DNA from: Flavobacteriales bacterium
Lineage (GTDB): Bacteria > Bacteroidota > Bacteroidia > DT-38
Reading direction: 5' to 3'
NCBI GenBank assembly: GCA_013214975.1
Contig: JABSPR010000306.1
Coordinates: forward strand, 1-17,433
Length of the DNA: 17,433 nt
The notes beneath the pieces were generated by a model. It was not told where the DNA came from. It searched no databases and worked only from the letters and a program-made list of their open reading frames with translations. Every line of letters starts with the position of its first letter. Position 1 is the first letter of the stretch. A program made the position numbers and the translations under genes. Shown piece by piece: positions 1 through 7,624 of the stretch.

Positions 1-887
1 GCATCCTGAGATAGATTAACCGAATCGGTTCTCATATAGGTAATCTTTCCTTCTTCATACAATTTCTGAGCAACCGTCATAGTTTGAGAAACTGAAAAAC
101 CTAATTTCCTACTTGCCTCTTGCTGTAATGTAGATGTTGTAAATGGTGCAGAAGGTGACTTTTTACCAGGTCTTGTATCAATATCTGTAATTGTAAAATC
201 AGATCCTTTACACTCCTCTAGTAATTTCTTTGCCTCCTCAATAGAATTCAACTTTGATGGCAACTCGGCTTTAAGAACTGCGCCATCTTTAAGACCAAAA
301 TTTGCAGCTACTTTAAAATACGCCTGAGAATCAAAAGAAATTATCTCTTGCTCTCTTTCTACAATAATCCGCACCGCAACAGACTGAACCCTTCCCGCAG
401 ATAAAGATGGTTTAATTTTTTTCCATAGAACTGGAGATAATTCAAACCCAACTAATCTATCTAATACTCTTCTGGCTTGTTGTGCATCTACCAGTTTATT
501 GTCGATAGTCCTTGGAGTTTCTATTGCCTTTAATATGGCTTTCTTTGTTATTTCATGAAACACAATACGCTTTGTATTTTCTTCTTTTAAGTCTAATGCC
601 TTTAATAAATGCCAAGAAATGGCTTCCCCCTCGCGATCCTCATCCGTCGCTAGCCATACAGTTTCGGCTCTCTTAGAATATTTTTTTAACTCATCTACTA
701 CTTTTTTCTTCTCTTCAGAGACTTCGTAGTTCGGCTCAAAATTATTTTCAATATCAATGGCTAAACCTTTGCCAGCCAAATCCCTGATATGCCCAAAACA
801 AGACTTCACCACAAACTCTTTCCCTAAGAAACCTTCTATTGTTTTCGCCTTTGCAGGAGACTCTACGATTACTAAATTTTTAGCCAT
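1..887 (-). CDS. topA: DNA topoisomerase I, N-terminal part (cut by window edge)
   Basis: Type IA topoisomerase, which relaxes negative supercoils by cutting one strand through a 5'-phosphotyrosine. I translated this open-ended frame by hand from the ATG at 887-885; 295 full codons are visible and the gene continues past base 1. The start reads MAKNLVIVESPAKAKT, the TOPRIM opening with the catalytic Glu at residue 9. The second TOPRIM motif, TDEDREGEA, places the metal-binding acidic residues at 82, 84 and 86. The sequence QARRVLDRLVGFELSP and then SAGRVQSVAVRI follow, as in bacterial TopA. The frame reaches the active-site segment KITYMRTDS, with the catalytic Tyr at residue 284, just before the edge. 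The C-terminal zinc or accessory domains lie outside. The gene is divergent from miaB. Family assignment is very secure. Confidence 0.97.
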   Translation of the reverse strand, partial: MAKNLVIVESPAKAKTIEGFLGKEFVVKSCFGHIRDLAGKGLAIDIENNFEPNYEVSEEKKKVVDELKKYSKRAETVWLATDEDREGEAISWHLLKALDLKEENTKRIVFHEITKKAILKAIETPRTIDNKLVDAQQARRVLDRLVGFELSPVLWKKIKPSLSAGRVQSVAVRIIVEREQEIISFDSQAYFKVAANFGLKDGAVLKAELPSKLNSIEEAKKLLEECKGSDFTITDIDTRPGKKSPSAPFTTSTLQQEASRKLGFSVSQTMTVAQKLYEEGKITYMRTDSVNLSQD

Positions 888-962
888 CAAATGTCGTTTT
901 TCAACTCGTTATTCTTAAAAAATGCAGCGGAATTAGCGCTTAGATGCATTTTAAAATTTGCA

Positions 963-970
963 CAAATATA
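963..970 (-). promoter_or_regulatory. Possible -7 box of the topA promoter
   Basis: The minus strand reads TATATTTG here, an exact match to the Bacteroidota -7 consensus TAnnTTTG. It lies 75 bp upstream of the topA ATG and points towards it. No TTTG/TTG -33 box is seen at the usual 19-21 bp spacing (a CAAA at 981-984 is too close), so this is only a half-supported promoter. Confidence 0.4.
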
Positions 971-1078
971 TTATTTAAATCAAATTTTAAGAATTCTTCA
1001 TTTCTAAGATATTAAAAACAGAGTGTTCAAATCCTCATATTACGTTCTGTTTAAGCCCTTTATTTAGACCTCTGCCAA

Positions 1079-1110
1079 TTTGACAGCAATTCTATTTTTC
1101 TTTACATTTG
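1079..1110 (+). promoter_or_regulatory. Bacteroidota-type promoter of miaB
   Basis: TTTG at 1079-1082 and TACATTTG at 1103-1110 are separated by exactly 20 bp. This matches the primary-sigma consensus TTTG-N19-21-TAnnTTTG of this phylum. The expected transcription start falls a few bases before the miaB ATG at 1132, giving a short leader. It probably drives the closely packed miaB to secG genes. Confidence 0.7.
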
Positions 1111-1131
1111 CAATCTTATTATTAAGAGAAA

Positions 1132-2550
1132 ATGGAAAGAGAAGAAGTATCACAAGAAATAGACGAATCTAAACAAGGAGAGGTTCTAGAGTTACCAACT
1201 CTGCAGGACAAACCTACTGCCACAAAAAAACTTTATTTAGAAAGTTATGGTTGTCAAATGAATTTTGCTGATAGTGAAATCGTGGCTTCTATCTTGGCAG
1301 ATTCCGGTTATGAGACTACCAAAAATATAGATGATTCAGACGTAGTTCTTCTTAATACATGTGCTATTAGGGATAACGCCGAACAAAAGATTCGTAATCG
1401 CTTAAAAGATTTTCAAAAAATAAAAAAAAGAAACCCTGGAATGATCGTTGGGATGCTTGGTTGCATGGCTGAACGGCTAAAACACAAAGTTCTTGAGGAA
1501 GAAAAATCTGTAGATCTGGTTGTAGGCCCAGATGCATATAGAGATCTCCCTAACCTTATCCAAGAGGTTGAAGGAGGACAAAAATCGGTTAATGTACTTC
1601 TATCACGTGAAGAAACATATGCAGATGTTAGTCCTGTAAGACTTAACTCCAACGGTGTTTCAGCATTTGTCTCTATAATGAGAGGTTGCGACAACATGTG
1701 TTCATTTTGTGTAGTCCCTTTTACAAGAGGAAGAGAAAGAAGTCGTGATCCGCACTCTATTGTTAGAGAATGTGAAGAGCTACATGACAAAGGATACAAA
1801 GAAGTTACTCTTCTTGGCCAAAATGTTGATTCTTATAAATGGTCTGAAAAAGATTCTGAAGAAAAAGTAAATTTTGCAGAATTACTTAAAAGAGTAGCAG
1901 CTGTTGATACGTCACTCAGGGTAAGATTTTCTACATCTCATCCAAAAGACATGACTGATGACGTACTTATTGCAATGGCCGAGACTTACAATATATGTAA
2001 TTATATTCACTTACCTGTTCAATCTGGAAACTCAAGAGTATTAGACTTGATGAACAGAGGTTATACGCGTGAGTGGTATGAAGAAAGAATTAATTCGATA
2101 AGAGAAATTATTCCTGGTTGTGGAATCTCTACAGATATTATTACCGGATTCTGTACGGAAACAGACGAGGATCACAAAGAGACATTGGAAGTAATGAAGT
2201 TTTCAAAATACGACTTTGCGTATATGTTTAAGTATTCCGAACGGCCTAACACCTTTGCAGCAAAAAAGCTTACTGACGATGTCCCTGAAGATATTAAACA
2301 AAAAAGGTTGGAGGAAATAATCCAGATGCAACACGATCTATCGCACGAAAGCAATTTGAAAGATATCGGCAAAACCTTTGAGGTACTTATTGAAGGTGTA
2401 TCTAAAAGATCAAAAGAGCAACTTTATGGAAGAAGTTCTGAAAGTAAAGTAATCGTGTTTCCGAAAGAAAATTTCAAAAAAGGAGACTATGTAAACGTAA
2501 TCGTTACGTCTTGCACCTCTGGAACATTAATTGGTGAAGTGACTAACTAA
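1132..2550 (+). CDS. miaB: tRNA-2-methylthio-N6-dimethylallyladenosine synthase
   Basis: Radical-SAM methylthiotransferase that adds a 2-methylthio group to i6A37 in tRNAs reading UNN codons, improving decoding. The 472-residue length fits the family plus a short N-terminal extension of about 30 acidic residues. The N-terminal methylthiotransferase domain has its three cluster cysteines at 41 (ESYGCQMNFADSE), 77 (LNTCAIR) and 111 (GMLGCMAER). The radical-SAM triad CxxxCxxC is at 186/190/193 (RGCDNMCSFC), followed by VPFTRGRERSR, a typical MiaB string. The C-terminal 65 or so residues resemble a TRAM RNA-binding domain. The motif set fits MiaB better than MtaB or RimO. It is the first gene of a plus-strand series and lies 8 bp before the sigma-54 activator gene. 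Confidence 0.96.
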   Translation: MEREEVSQEIDESKQGEVLELPTLQDKPTATKKLYLESYGCQMNFADSEIVASILADSGYETTKNIDDSDVVLLNTCAIRDNAEQKIRNRLKDFQKIKKRNPGMIVGMLGCMAERLKHKVLEEEKSVDLVVGPDAYRDLPNLIQEVEGGQKSVNVLLSREETYADVSPVRLNSNGVSAFVSIMRGCDNMCSFCVVPFTRGRERSRDPHSIVRECEELHDKGYKEVTLLGQNVDSYKWSEKDSEEKVNFAELLKRVAAVDTSLRVRFSTSHPKDMTDDVLIAMAETYNICNYIHLPVQSGNSRVLDLMNRGYTREWYEERINSIREIIPGCGISTDIITGFCTETDEDHKETLEVMKFSKYDFAYMFKYSERPNTFAAKKLTDDVPEDIKQKRLEEIIQMQHDLSHESNLKDIGKTFEVLIEGVSKRSKEQLYGRSSESKVIVFPKENFKKGDYVNVIVTSCTSGTLIGEVTN

Positions 2551-2558
2551 AATAGTTC

Positions 2559-3794
2559 ATGGATATTCAACAAATAAAACAGCGTTTCGGAATAATTGGG
2601 AATTCCCCCAAGCTTGGTCATGCCATAAATATTGCTGCCCAAGTTGCTCCAACTGACATCTCTGTTCTTATAAATGGCGAAAGTGGTACAGGAAAAGAAG
2701 TATTCCCTCAAATCATCCATCACCTCAGCGCTAGAAAGCATGGAACTTATATAGCCGTTAATTGTGGTGCTATTCCAGAAGGCACAATAGATTCTGAACT
2801 TTTCGGACATGAAAAAGGAGCCTTTACTGGTGCGCATGAAACTCGAAAAGGATATTTTGAAGTAGCAGATGGTGGGACGCTATTTTTAGATGAAGTTGCC
2901 GAACTACCAATGCAAACCCAAGTTAGACTTCTTCGAGTTCTTGAAACAGGTGAATTTATTAAAGTAGGTTCCTCGAAGGTTCTCAAAACCGATATTCGAG
3001 TGATAGCAGCAACAAACGTTAATATCGCAGAAGCCATCAGTAAAGGCAAATTCAGAGAAGATTTATATTACAGATTAAGCACTGTTCCAATTCAAATTCC
3101 TCCGCTAAGAAATAGGAAAGAAGATATAAATCTATTGTTTAGAAAATTTTCTGCCGACTACGCCGATAAATACAGAATGCCCTCTGTTAGATTAAATGAT
3201 GAAGCACAACGGCATTTAGCTAACTTTCAATGGCCAGGAAATGTAAGGCAATTGAAAAATGTGGCAGAACAAATTTCAGTGATAGAAGAAAGCAGAGATA
3301 TTTCGCTTCAAATCTTAACCAAATATCTCGATACAAATCAAGGTTCAAAACTTCCAATGGTGGTTGATGATGGTAAAGGTGGAACTGATTTTTCTGAAAG
3401 AGAGATTCTTTACAAGGTGCTTTTCGACATGAAAAAAGACATGACCGAACTAAAGAAAATAGTTCTCGATCTTGTTGAAAAAGGCGAAGAGTCTCTAGTT
3501 CATGAAGACAGAGCAACCATTATCAAAAAACTTTACCAACAAGTTGATTCAACACAAGAAGCAATTGAGCCTGTCGTAATTCATACTAACACTGAAGTTG
3601 AAACATCAAGAGAAGAAGTATATCACGAGCCAGAAGAAATAACTGAAGAGTCTTTATCGCTTGAACAAAGGGAAAAAGAATTGATAATAAAAGCTCTTGA
3701 TAAACATAAAGGCAAAAGGAAATACGCAGCACAAGAGCTAGGCATTTCTGAGAGAACTCTCTACCGAAAGATTAAAGAATATGATCTAACCTAA
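2559..3794 (+). CDS. Sigma-54-dependent transcriptional activator (AAA+ / Fis, no receiver domain)
   Basis: An AAA+ enhancer-binding protein that remodels RNA polymerase-sigma54 to open promoters. The ATPase core starts almost at the N terminus: Walker A GESGTGKE at 40-47, the sigma54-contacting GAFTGA loop intact at 87-92, Walker B GGTLFLDE ending at 111-112, arginine-finger region REDLYYRL around 166-173, and sensor II WPGNVRQL at 225-232. A Fis-type helix-turn-helix is at about 371-410 (KYAAQELGISERTLYRKI). There is no receiver, GAF or PAS domain. Instead about 100 acidic, low-complexity residues (roughly 262-368) separate the AAA+ and DNA-binding parts. It sits between miaB and lptE, 6 bp before the latter, a common Bacteroidota arrangement. 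The regulon cannot be read from this window. Confidence 0.93.
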   Translation: MDIQQIKQRFGIIGNSPKLGHAINIAAQVAPTDISVLINGESGTGKEVFPQIIHHLSARKHGTYIAVNCGAIPEGTIDSELFGHEKGAFTGAHETRKGYFEVADGGTLFLDEVAELPMQTQVRLLRVLETGEFIKVGSSKVLKTDIRVIAATNVNIAEAISKGKFREDLYYRLSTVPIQIPPLRNRKEDINLLFRKFSADYADKYRMPSVRLNDEAQRHLANFQWPGNVRQLKNVAEQISVIEESRDISLQILTKYLDTNQGSKLPMVVDDGKGGTDFSEREILYKVLFDMKKDMTELKKIVLDLVEKGEESLVHEDRATIIKKLYQQVDSTQEAIEPVVIHTNTEVETSREEVYHEPEEITEESLSLEQREKELIIKALDKHKGKRKYAAQELGISERTLYRKIKEYDLT

Positions 3795-3800
3795 AATATA

Positions 3801-4313
3801 TTGAAAACAATAAAACAACTATCCGGTATATTAATATTGTCCATTCTCATAACTGGATGCGGCATATACTCGTTTACAGGAGCCTCCATATCTGCTGATA
3901 CCAAAACTGTTTCAATTCAGTATTTCGAGAATTTTTCGGCGATAGCACCTCCTACTCTTAGTCAAACTTTTACGGAAGCATTGAAAGATCGATTTATGAA
4001 CCAAACAAATTTGAGCCTTGTAAAATCTGATGGAGATTTGTCCTATGAAGGCTCGATTGTAAAGAATGGTTATTTAATTAAACCAGTTGCAATACAAGGA
4101 AACAATAGTTCTGCCCAAACTCGACTTTCAATTACGGTTAATGTAAAATTCGTTAACAACAACGATGAGAAACAAAACTTTGAAAAACAATTTACTAAAT
4201 ATGAAGATTACAGTAATAATTATGACATTAGTGAAGTTGAAGATGATTTAATCGAAAAGATTAATGAGCAACTCTTACAAGTAATATTTGACTCTTCGGT
4301 AAACAACTGGTAA
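3801..4313 (+). CDS. lptE: LPS-assembly lipoprotein LptE (TTG start)
   Basis: Outer-membrane lipoprotein that plugs the LptD barrel and takes part in inserting LPS. The 170-residue product begins with a lipoprotein signal: KTIKQ, a hydrophobic run, and a lipobox ending LITGC with the acylated Cys at 20. GIYSFTGASI follows, typical of Bacteroidota LptE. The mature part is a single compact domain with the conserved-looking YFENFSAIAPP and TRLSITVNVKF segments. The start is the TTG at 3801. The stop of the previous gene lies 6 bp upstream, the preceding in-frame codons are ATA and AAT, and the next in-frame ATG lies far beyond the signal peptide, so TTG is required. The last base of its TAA is the first base of the next ATG. 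Confidence 0.9.
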   Translation: MKTIKQLSGILILSILITGCGIYSFTGASISADTKTVSIQYFENFSAIAPPTLSQTFTEALKDRFMNQTNLSLVKSDGDLSYEGSIVKNGYLIKPVAIQGNNSSAQTRLSITVNVKFVNNNDEKQNFEKQFTKYEDYSNNYDISEVEDDLIEKINEQLLQVIFDSSVNNW

Positions 4314-5074
4314 TGAACAAATCTAAGTTTACAGAATACATTGAAAGTCCTCAGGAACTAAATGAATCTGATGCTATTGAATTAAAACAACTAGCGCAGG
4401 AATTCCCTTATTTCCAGATAGCGCACATGCTGTACGCTAAAAGTCTGAACAACATAGAAAGCATTCAATATAATAGCCAACTTAAAAAAGCATCTGCTTA
4501 TAGCTCAAACCGCGAAAGACTGTATGAGCTAATTATGCATCAACTATTAACAGAACGAATTACAGCAATCGATAAATCTATTTCTGAAGATATCGATACA
4601 GCCGAAGGCATTCAATTGCAGCCTGAAGACATTCTGAAAATTCAAAATGAAATACTTGTAGAAGCCATCGATGTATCTGCAAGCAATATAGAAACAATAA
4701 GAGAAGACAAGGTTGAAAAGACTATTGAAACCAATAATGAATTGCGCTCTTTCAATGATTGGTTGAAATACTATCCATATGGTAGCGCACCTAAGAAAGA
4801 TGCGACTAAAAAGAAATTAATAGACGATTTCTTAGGAAGTGGTCCAATTGAAAAATCATCCAAAAACGGATTCTTTTCTCCTGTTAATACTGCCAGACTT
4901 AGTGTAATTGAAGATGAAAGCTTTGTTACGGAGACACTAGCAAAAATATACATTGGCCAAAAGAAGTATAGTAAAGCAGTACAGGCTTTTAAACAGTTGA
5001 TAGTAAAAAATCCAGCAAAAAGTAGTTATTTTGCAACCCAGATTAAAAAAATAGAAAACTTAAAAGACGAATAA
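4313..5074 (+). CDS. Conserved TPR-like protein of unknown function
   Basis: The 253-residue product has no signal peptide or membrane segment, so it is likely cytoplasmic. The N-terminal 75 residues are helical and rich in aromatic residues (LAQEFPYFQIAHMLYAKSL). A variable, charged middle follows. A conserved FNDWLKYY segment is near 145-152. The C-terminal 45 residues (ETLAKIYIGQKKYSKAVQAF...LIVKNPAKSSYF) look like one and a half tetratricopeptide repeats, a protein-protein interaction fold. Proteins of this type are found between lptE and secG in many Bacteroidota, but I know of no assigned role. Its start overlaps the lptE stop by one base and its stop overlaps the secG start by one base, so it is translationally coupled to envelope and secretion genes. 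Confidence 0.8.
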   Translation: MNKSKFTEYIESPQELNESDAIELKQLAQEFPYFQIAHMLYAKSLNNIESIQYNSQLKKASAYSSNRERLYELIMHQLLTERITAIDKSISEDIDTAEGIQLQPEDILKIQNEILVEAIDVSASNIETIREDKVEKTIETNNELRSFNDWLKYYPYGSAPKKDATKKKLIDDFLGSGPIEKSSKNGFFSPVNTARLSVIEDESFVTETLAKIYIGQKKYSKAVQAFKQLIVKNPAKSSYFATQIKKIENLKDE

Positions 5075-5406
5075 TGGCATCTACACTTATAACAGTATTA
5101 ATCATGATCGTTTGTGTGCTACTAGCACTTGTTATCTTAATACAAAACTCTAAAGGAGGTGGATTAGCATCTAATTTCTCTGCAGGAAATCAAATTATGA
5201 GCGTTAAGAAAACAGCGGATACTCTTGAAAACGCAACTTGGGGATTAGCTATTGGACTTTTAATCTTCAGTCTTGTATCTGCAATGACTATCGATCGAGA
5301 GGGTGGATCTGTTCAGGATACTAGGATGAGAGACAAGATAGAGAACTCTACACCGGTCCAAACACAACCAGTACAACAAGCACCTCAGGCTCCAGCTGCT
5401 CAATAG
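5074..5406 (+). CDS. secG: Preprotein translocase subunit SecG
   Basis: Small inner-membrane subunit that assists SecYE-mediated export. It has 110 residues with two transmembrane helices, about 3-23 and 55-71. Between them is the family signature LIQNSKGGGLASNF (21-35) on a cytoplasmic loop. The tail is hydrophilic and ends in a Pro/Gln/Ala-rich stretch (PVQQAPQAPAAQ), common in Bacteroidota SecG. It shares one base with the preceding gene (TAATG) and is the last gene of the tight lptE-region cluster before a 173-bp gap. Confidence 0.93.
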   Translation: MASTLITVLIMIVCVLLALVILIQNSKGGGLASNFSAGNQIMSVKKTADTLENATWGLAIGLLIFSLVSAMTIDREGGSVQDTRMRDKIENSTPVQTQPVQQAPQAPAAQ

Positions 5407-5414
5407 CGCAGTAT

Positions 5415-5454
5415 CTTATGCCAGCTTGTCATTAAAATCATGACAAATCATAAG
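5415..5454. promoter_or_regulatory. Two-step inverted repeat upstream of groES, possible operator
   Basis: CTTATG (5415-5420) pairs with CATAAG (5449-5454), and inside it TTGTCAT (5426-5432) pairs perfectly with ATGACAA (5440-5446) around a 7-nt spacer. It is not followed by a T-run, so it is unlikely to be the secG terminator. Its position before a chaperonin operon suggests a regulator-binding site, but the sequence is not CIRCE and I cannot name the regulator. Confidence 0.45.
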
Positions 5455-5462
5455 CGGTAGTG

Positions 5463-5485
5463 CTAATATGTCCAGATAATATTAG
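5463..5485. promoter_or_regulatory. CTAATAT-N9-ATATTAG inverted repeat upstream of groES
   Basis: A perfect 7-bp inverted repeat with a 9-nt spacer, the same spacer length as the HrcA-binding CIRCE element, but the arms are not CIRCE (TTAGCACTC / GAGTGCTAA). It lies 95 bp before the groES start. No clear TAnnTTTG box is visible between it and groES, so the promoter position is unresolved. Confidence 0.35.
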
Positions 5486-5579
5486 TATTTCGGATTGGCA
5501 CAGAAAGTGAGTAGCGATTGAAGTCTGTCGAAGAGACTAGAAGATATTAATTAGAATATAAATTTAAATTAAAGTTAAA

Positions 5580-5855
5580 ATGGCTGTAAAAATTCAACCA
5601 ATAGGAGATCGCGTTTTAGTAGAATCGGCACCGGCTGAAGAAAAAACTTCAGGAGGAATATTCATCCCCGATACTGCAAAAGAAAAACCTCAAAAAGGAA
5701 AAGTAATTGCTGTGGGTAAAGGCAAAAAAGATGAACCAATGACTGTTAAAGCAGGTAACACTGTTTTATATGGTAAGTACTCCGGTACTGAGCTTTCATT
5801 TGATGGCAGAGAGTATTTAATGATGAGAGAAGCCGATATTTTGGCCGTCATCTAA
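5580..5855 (+). CDS. groES: Co-chaperonin GroES
   Basis: The 10-kDa co-chaperonin forms the heptameric lid of GroEL and caps the folding chamber. The 91-residue length is normal. It opens KIQPIGDRVLVE, has the GroEL-binding mobile loop EKTSGGIFIPDTAKEKPQKG (about 21-40), then GKVIAVGKGK and VLYGKYSGTEL, and ends MMREADILAVI, all standard for the family. groEL follows after 31 bp, so the two are co-transcribed. The long leader with inverted repeats suggests separate control from the upstream secG cluster. Confidence 0.97.
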   Translation: MAVKIQPIGDRVLVESAPAEEKTSGGIFIPDTAKEKPQKGKVIAVGKGKKDEPMTVKAGNTVLYGKYSGTELSFDGREYLMMREADILAVI

Positions 5856-5886
5856 TAAAAATTATCAATAATTAAAACATATTAAA

Positions 5887-7521
5887 ATGGCAAAAAGCAT
5901 AACGTTTAATACTGAAGCCAGAGATCAACTGAAAAAAGGAGTTGATGCTTTAGCAGATGCAGTGAAAGTAACATTAGGACCAAAAGGAAGAAATGTTGTT
6001 ATCGATAGAAAATTCGGTGCACCACAAATCACTAAAGATGGTGTATCAGTTGCAAAAGAAATTGAATTAAAAAATCCTATTGAAAACATGGGAGCACAAA
6101 TGGTAAAAGAAGTTGCTTCAAAAACCAACGATATCGCTGGTGATGGAACAACAACTGCTACTGTAATTGCGCAAGCAATTGTTGCTACAGGAATTAAGAA
6201 TGTAGCATCGGGTGCAAATCCAATGGACATTAAAAGAGGAATCGATAAAGCTATTGTAGCCGCAGTTGCAAGTTTGAAAAAACAATCGACTAGTGTAAAA
6301 GAAGATTCTGATAAAATTCGTCAGGTTGCAACTATTTCTGCTAACAACGATGATGCAATTGGTAGTCTTATTGCAGAAGCCATGAGTAAAGTAAAAAGAG
6401 AAGGTGTTGTAACTGTTGAAGAAGCAAAAGGAACTGAAACAAAGGTTGATGTTGTTGAAGGAATGCAGTTCGATAGAGGATACCTTTCGCCTTACTTTGT
6501 TACTAATACAGAGAAAATGCTTGTTGAATTAGAGAGCCCTTATATCTTAATATATGACAAGAAGGTTTCTACTATGAAAGATTTACTTCCTCTTTTAGAG
6601 AAAACTTCTCAAACTGGAAAATCTCTTTTAATTATTGCTGAAGATGTAGATGGTGAAGCTCTTGCTACTTTAGTAGTAAATAAAATCAGAGGCTCTTTAA
6701 AAGTTGCTGCTGTTAAAGCTCCAGGATTTGGAGACAGAAGAAAAGAAATGTTGGAAGACATCGCTATTCTTACTGGCGGTACAGTGATTTCTGAAGAAAG
6801 AGGTTTCAAATTAGAAGCTGCTGATTTATCAATGTTAGGGACTGCTGAAAAAATCACAATTGATAAAGACAACACAATTGTTGTTAATGGAAGTGGTAAA
6901 AGTGCTTCTATCAAAGCTAGAATCGGCCAGATTAAAGCTCAAATAGATTCTTCTACTTCAGATTACGACAAGGAGAAATTGCAAGAAAGATTAGCTAAGA
7001 TAGCTGGTGGTGTTGCTGTTCTTTATGTTGGCGCAACTACTGAAGTTGAGATGAAAGAAAAGAAAGATAGAGTGGATGATGCATTAAGTGCAACTAAAGC
7101 TGCTGTTGAAGAAGGAATCATCCCTGGAGGTGGTGTAGCTTATATTAGAGCTATTAAAGACGTTCTTAAAGTTGAAGGTGAAAATGCTGACCAAAATACT
7201 GGTATTGCAATTATCGCTAAAGCTTTAGAGGCTCCTTTAAAACAAATCGTTCAGAATGCCGGCGAAGAAGGTTCTGTAGTAGTACAGAAAGTGATGGAAG
7301 GCAAGAAAGATTTTGGATATAACGCTAGAACTGGAGTTTATGAAAATTTACTTTCTACTGGTGTAATCGACCCTGCTAAAGTTGCAAGAGTTGCCTTAGA
7401 AAATGCTGGATCTATTTCTGGTATGCTTCTAACAACAGAATGTGTTTTAGCTGACGAACCAGAAGAAGCTGGTGCTCCTGCAATGCCACCTATGGGCGGC
7501 GGAATGGGAGGCATGATGTAA
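5887..7521 (+). CDS. groEL: Chaperonin GroEL
   Basis: The 60-kDa subunit of the double-ring ATP-driven folding chamber in the cytoplasm. The 544 residues match the family. The equatorial ATP-binding elements TLGPKGRNVV, TKDGVSVAKE and the GDGTTTATV motif are present. The apical-domain sequence around EGMQFDRGYLSPYFVTN is intact, and the signature AAVEEGIIPGGG appears near 403-414. The C-terminal tail ends in Gly-Met repeats (MPPMGGGMGGMM), as in housekeeping GroEL. It is preceded by groES and followed 20 bp later by a strong hairpin, so the groES-groEL unit ends here. Confidence 0.98.
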   Translation: MAKSITFNTEARDQLKKGVDALADAVKVTLGPKGRNVVIDRKFGAPQITKDGVSVAKEIELKNPIENMGAQMVKEVASKTNDIAGDGTTTATVIAQAIVATGIKNVASGANPMDIKRGIDKAIVAAVASLKKQSTSVKEDSDKIRQVATISANNDDAIGSLIAEAMSKVKREGVVTVEEAKGTETKVDVVEGMQFDRGYLSPYFVTNTEKMLVELESPYILIYDKKVSTMKDLLPLLEKTSQTGKSLLIIAEDVDGEALATLVVNKIRGSLKVAAVKAPGFGDRRKEMLEDIAILTGGTVISEERGFKLEAADLSMLGTAEKITIDKDNTIVVNGSGKSASIKARIGQIKAQIDSSTSDYDKEKLQERLAKIAGGVAVLYVGATTEVEMKEKKDRVDDALSATKAAVEEGIIPGGGVAYIRAIKDVLKVEGENADQNTGIAIIAKALEAPLKQIVQNAGEEGSVVVQKVMEGKKDFGYNARTGVYENLLSTGVIDPAKVARVALENAGSISGMLLTTECVLADEPEEAGAPAMPPMGGGMGGMM

Positions 7522-7541
7522 TATCATTCTTCAATAAAAAC

Positions 7542-7575
7542 AAAAAGCCCCTTACTGTAAAGTAAGGGGCTTTTT
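7542..7575. terminator. Intrinsic terminator after groEL (bidirectional)
   Basis: AAAAAGCCCCTTACT (7542-7556) pairs perfectly with AGTAAGGGGCTTTTT (7561-7575) around a 4-nt loop. The GC-rich stem core is flanked by A and T runs, so it can terminate in either direction. Confidence 0.92.
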
Positions 7576-7624
7576 ATATCAATGTTGTTCCGTCCTGAAA
7601 TAGCGTTACACAAATTCAGTAACC

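Noticed and set aside
5496..5511. Possible sigma-54 promoter before groES (TGGCAC...).
   Set aside because: The TGGCAC half fits the -24 box, but the essential GC of the -12 box is GA at the required spacing.
5522..5538. AGTCT...AGACT hairpin in the groES leader.
   Set aside because: Only five base pairs with a 7-nt loop; too short to claim a regulatory structure.
7588..7620. Stretch CCGTCCTGAAATAGCGTTAC, which vaguely recalls ends of other insertion sequences.
   Set aside because: No transposase piece or inverted partner nearby; I cannot support it from the sequence.
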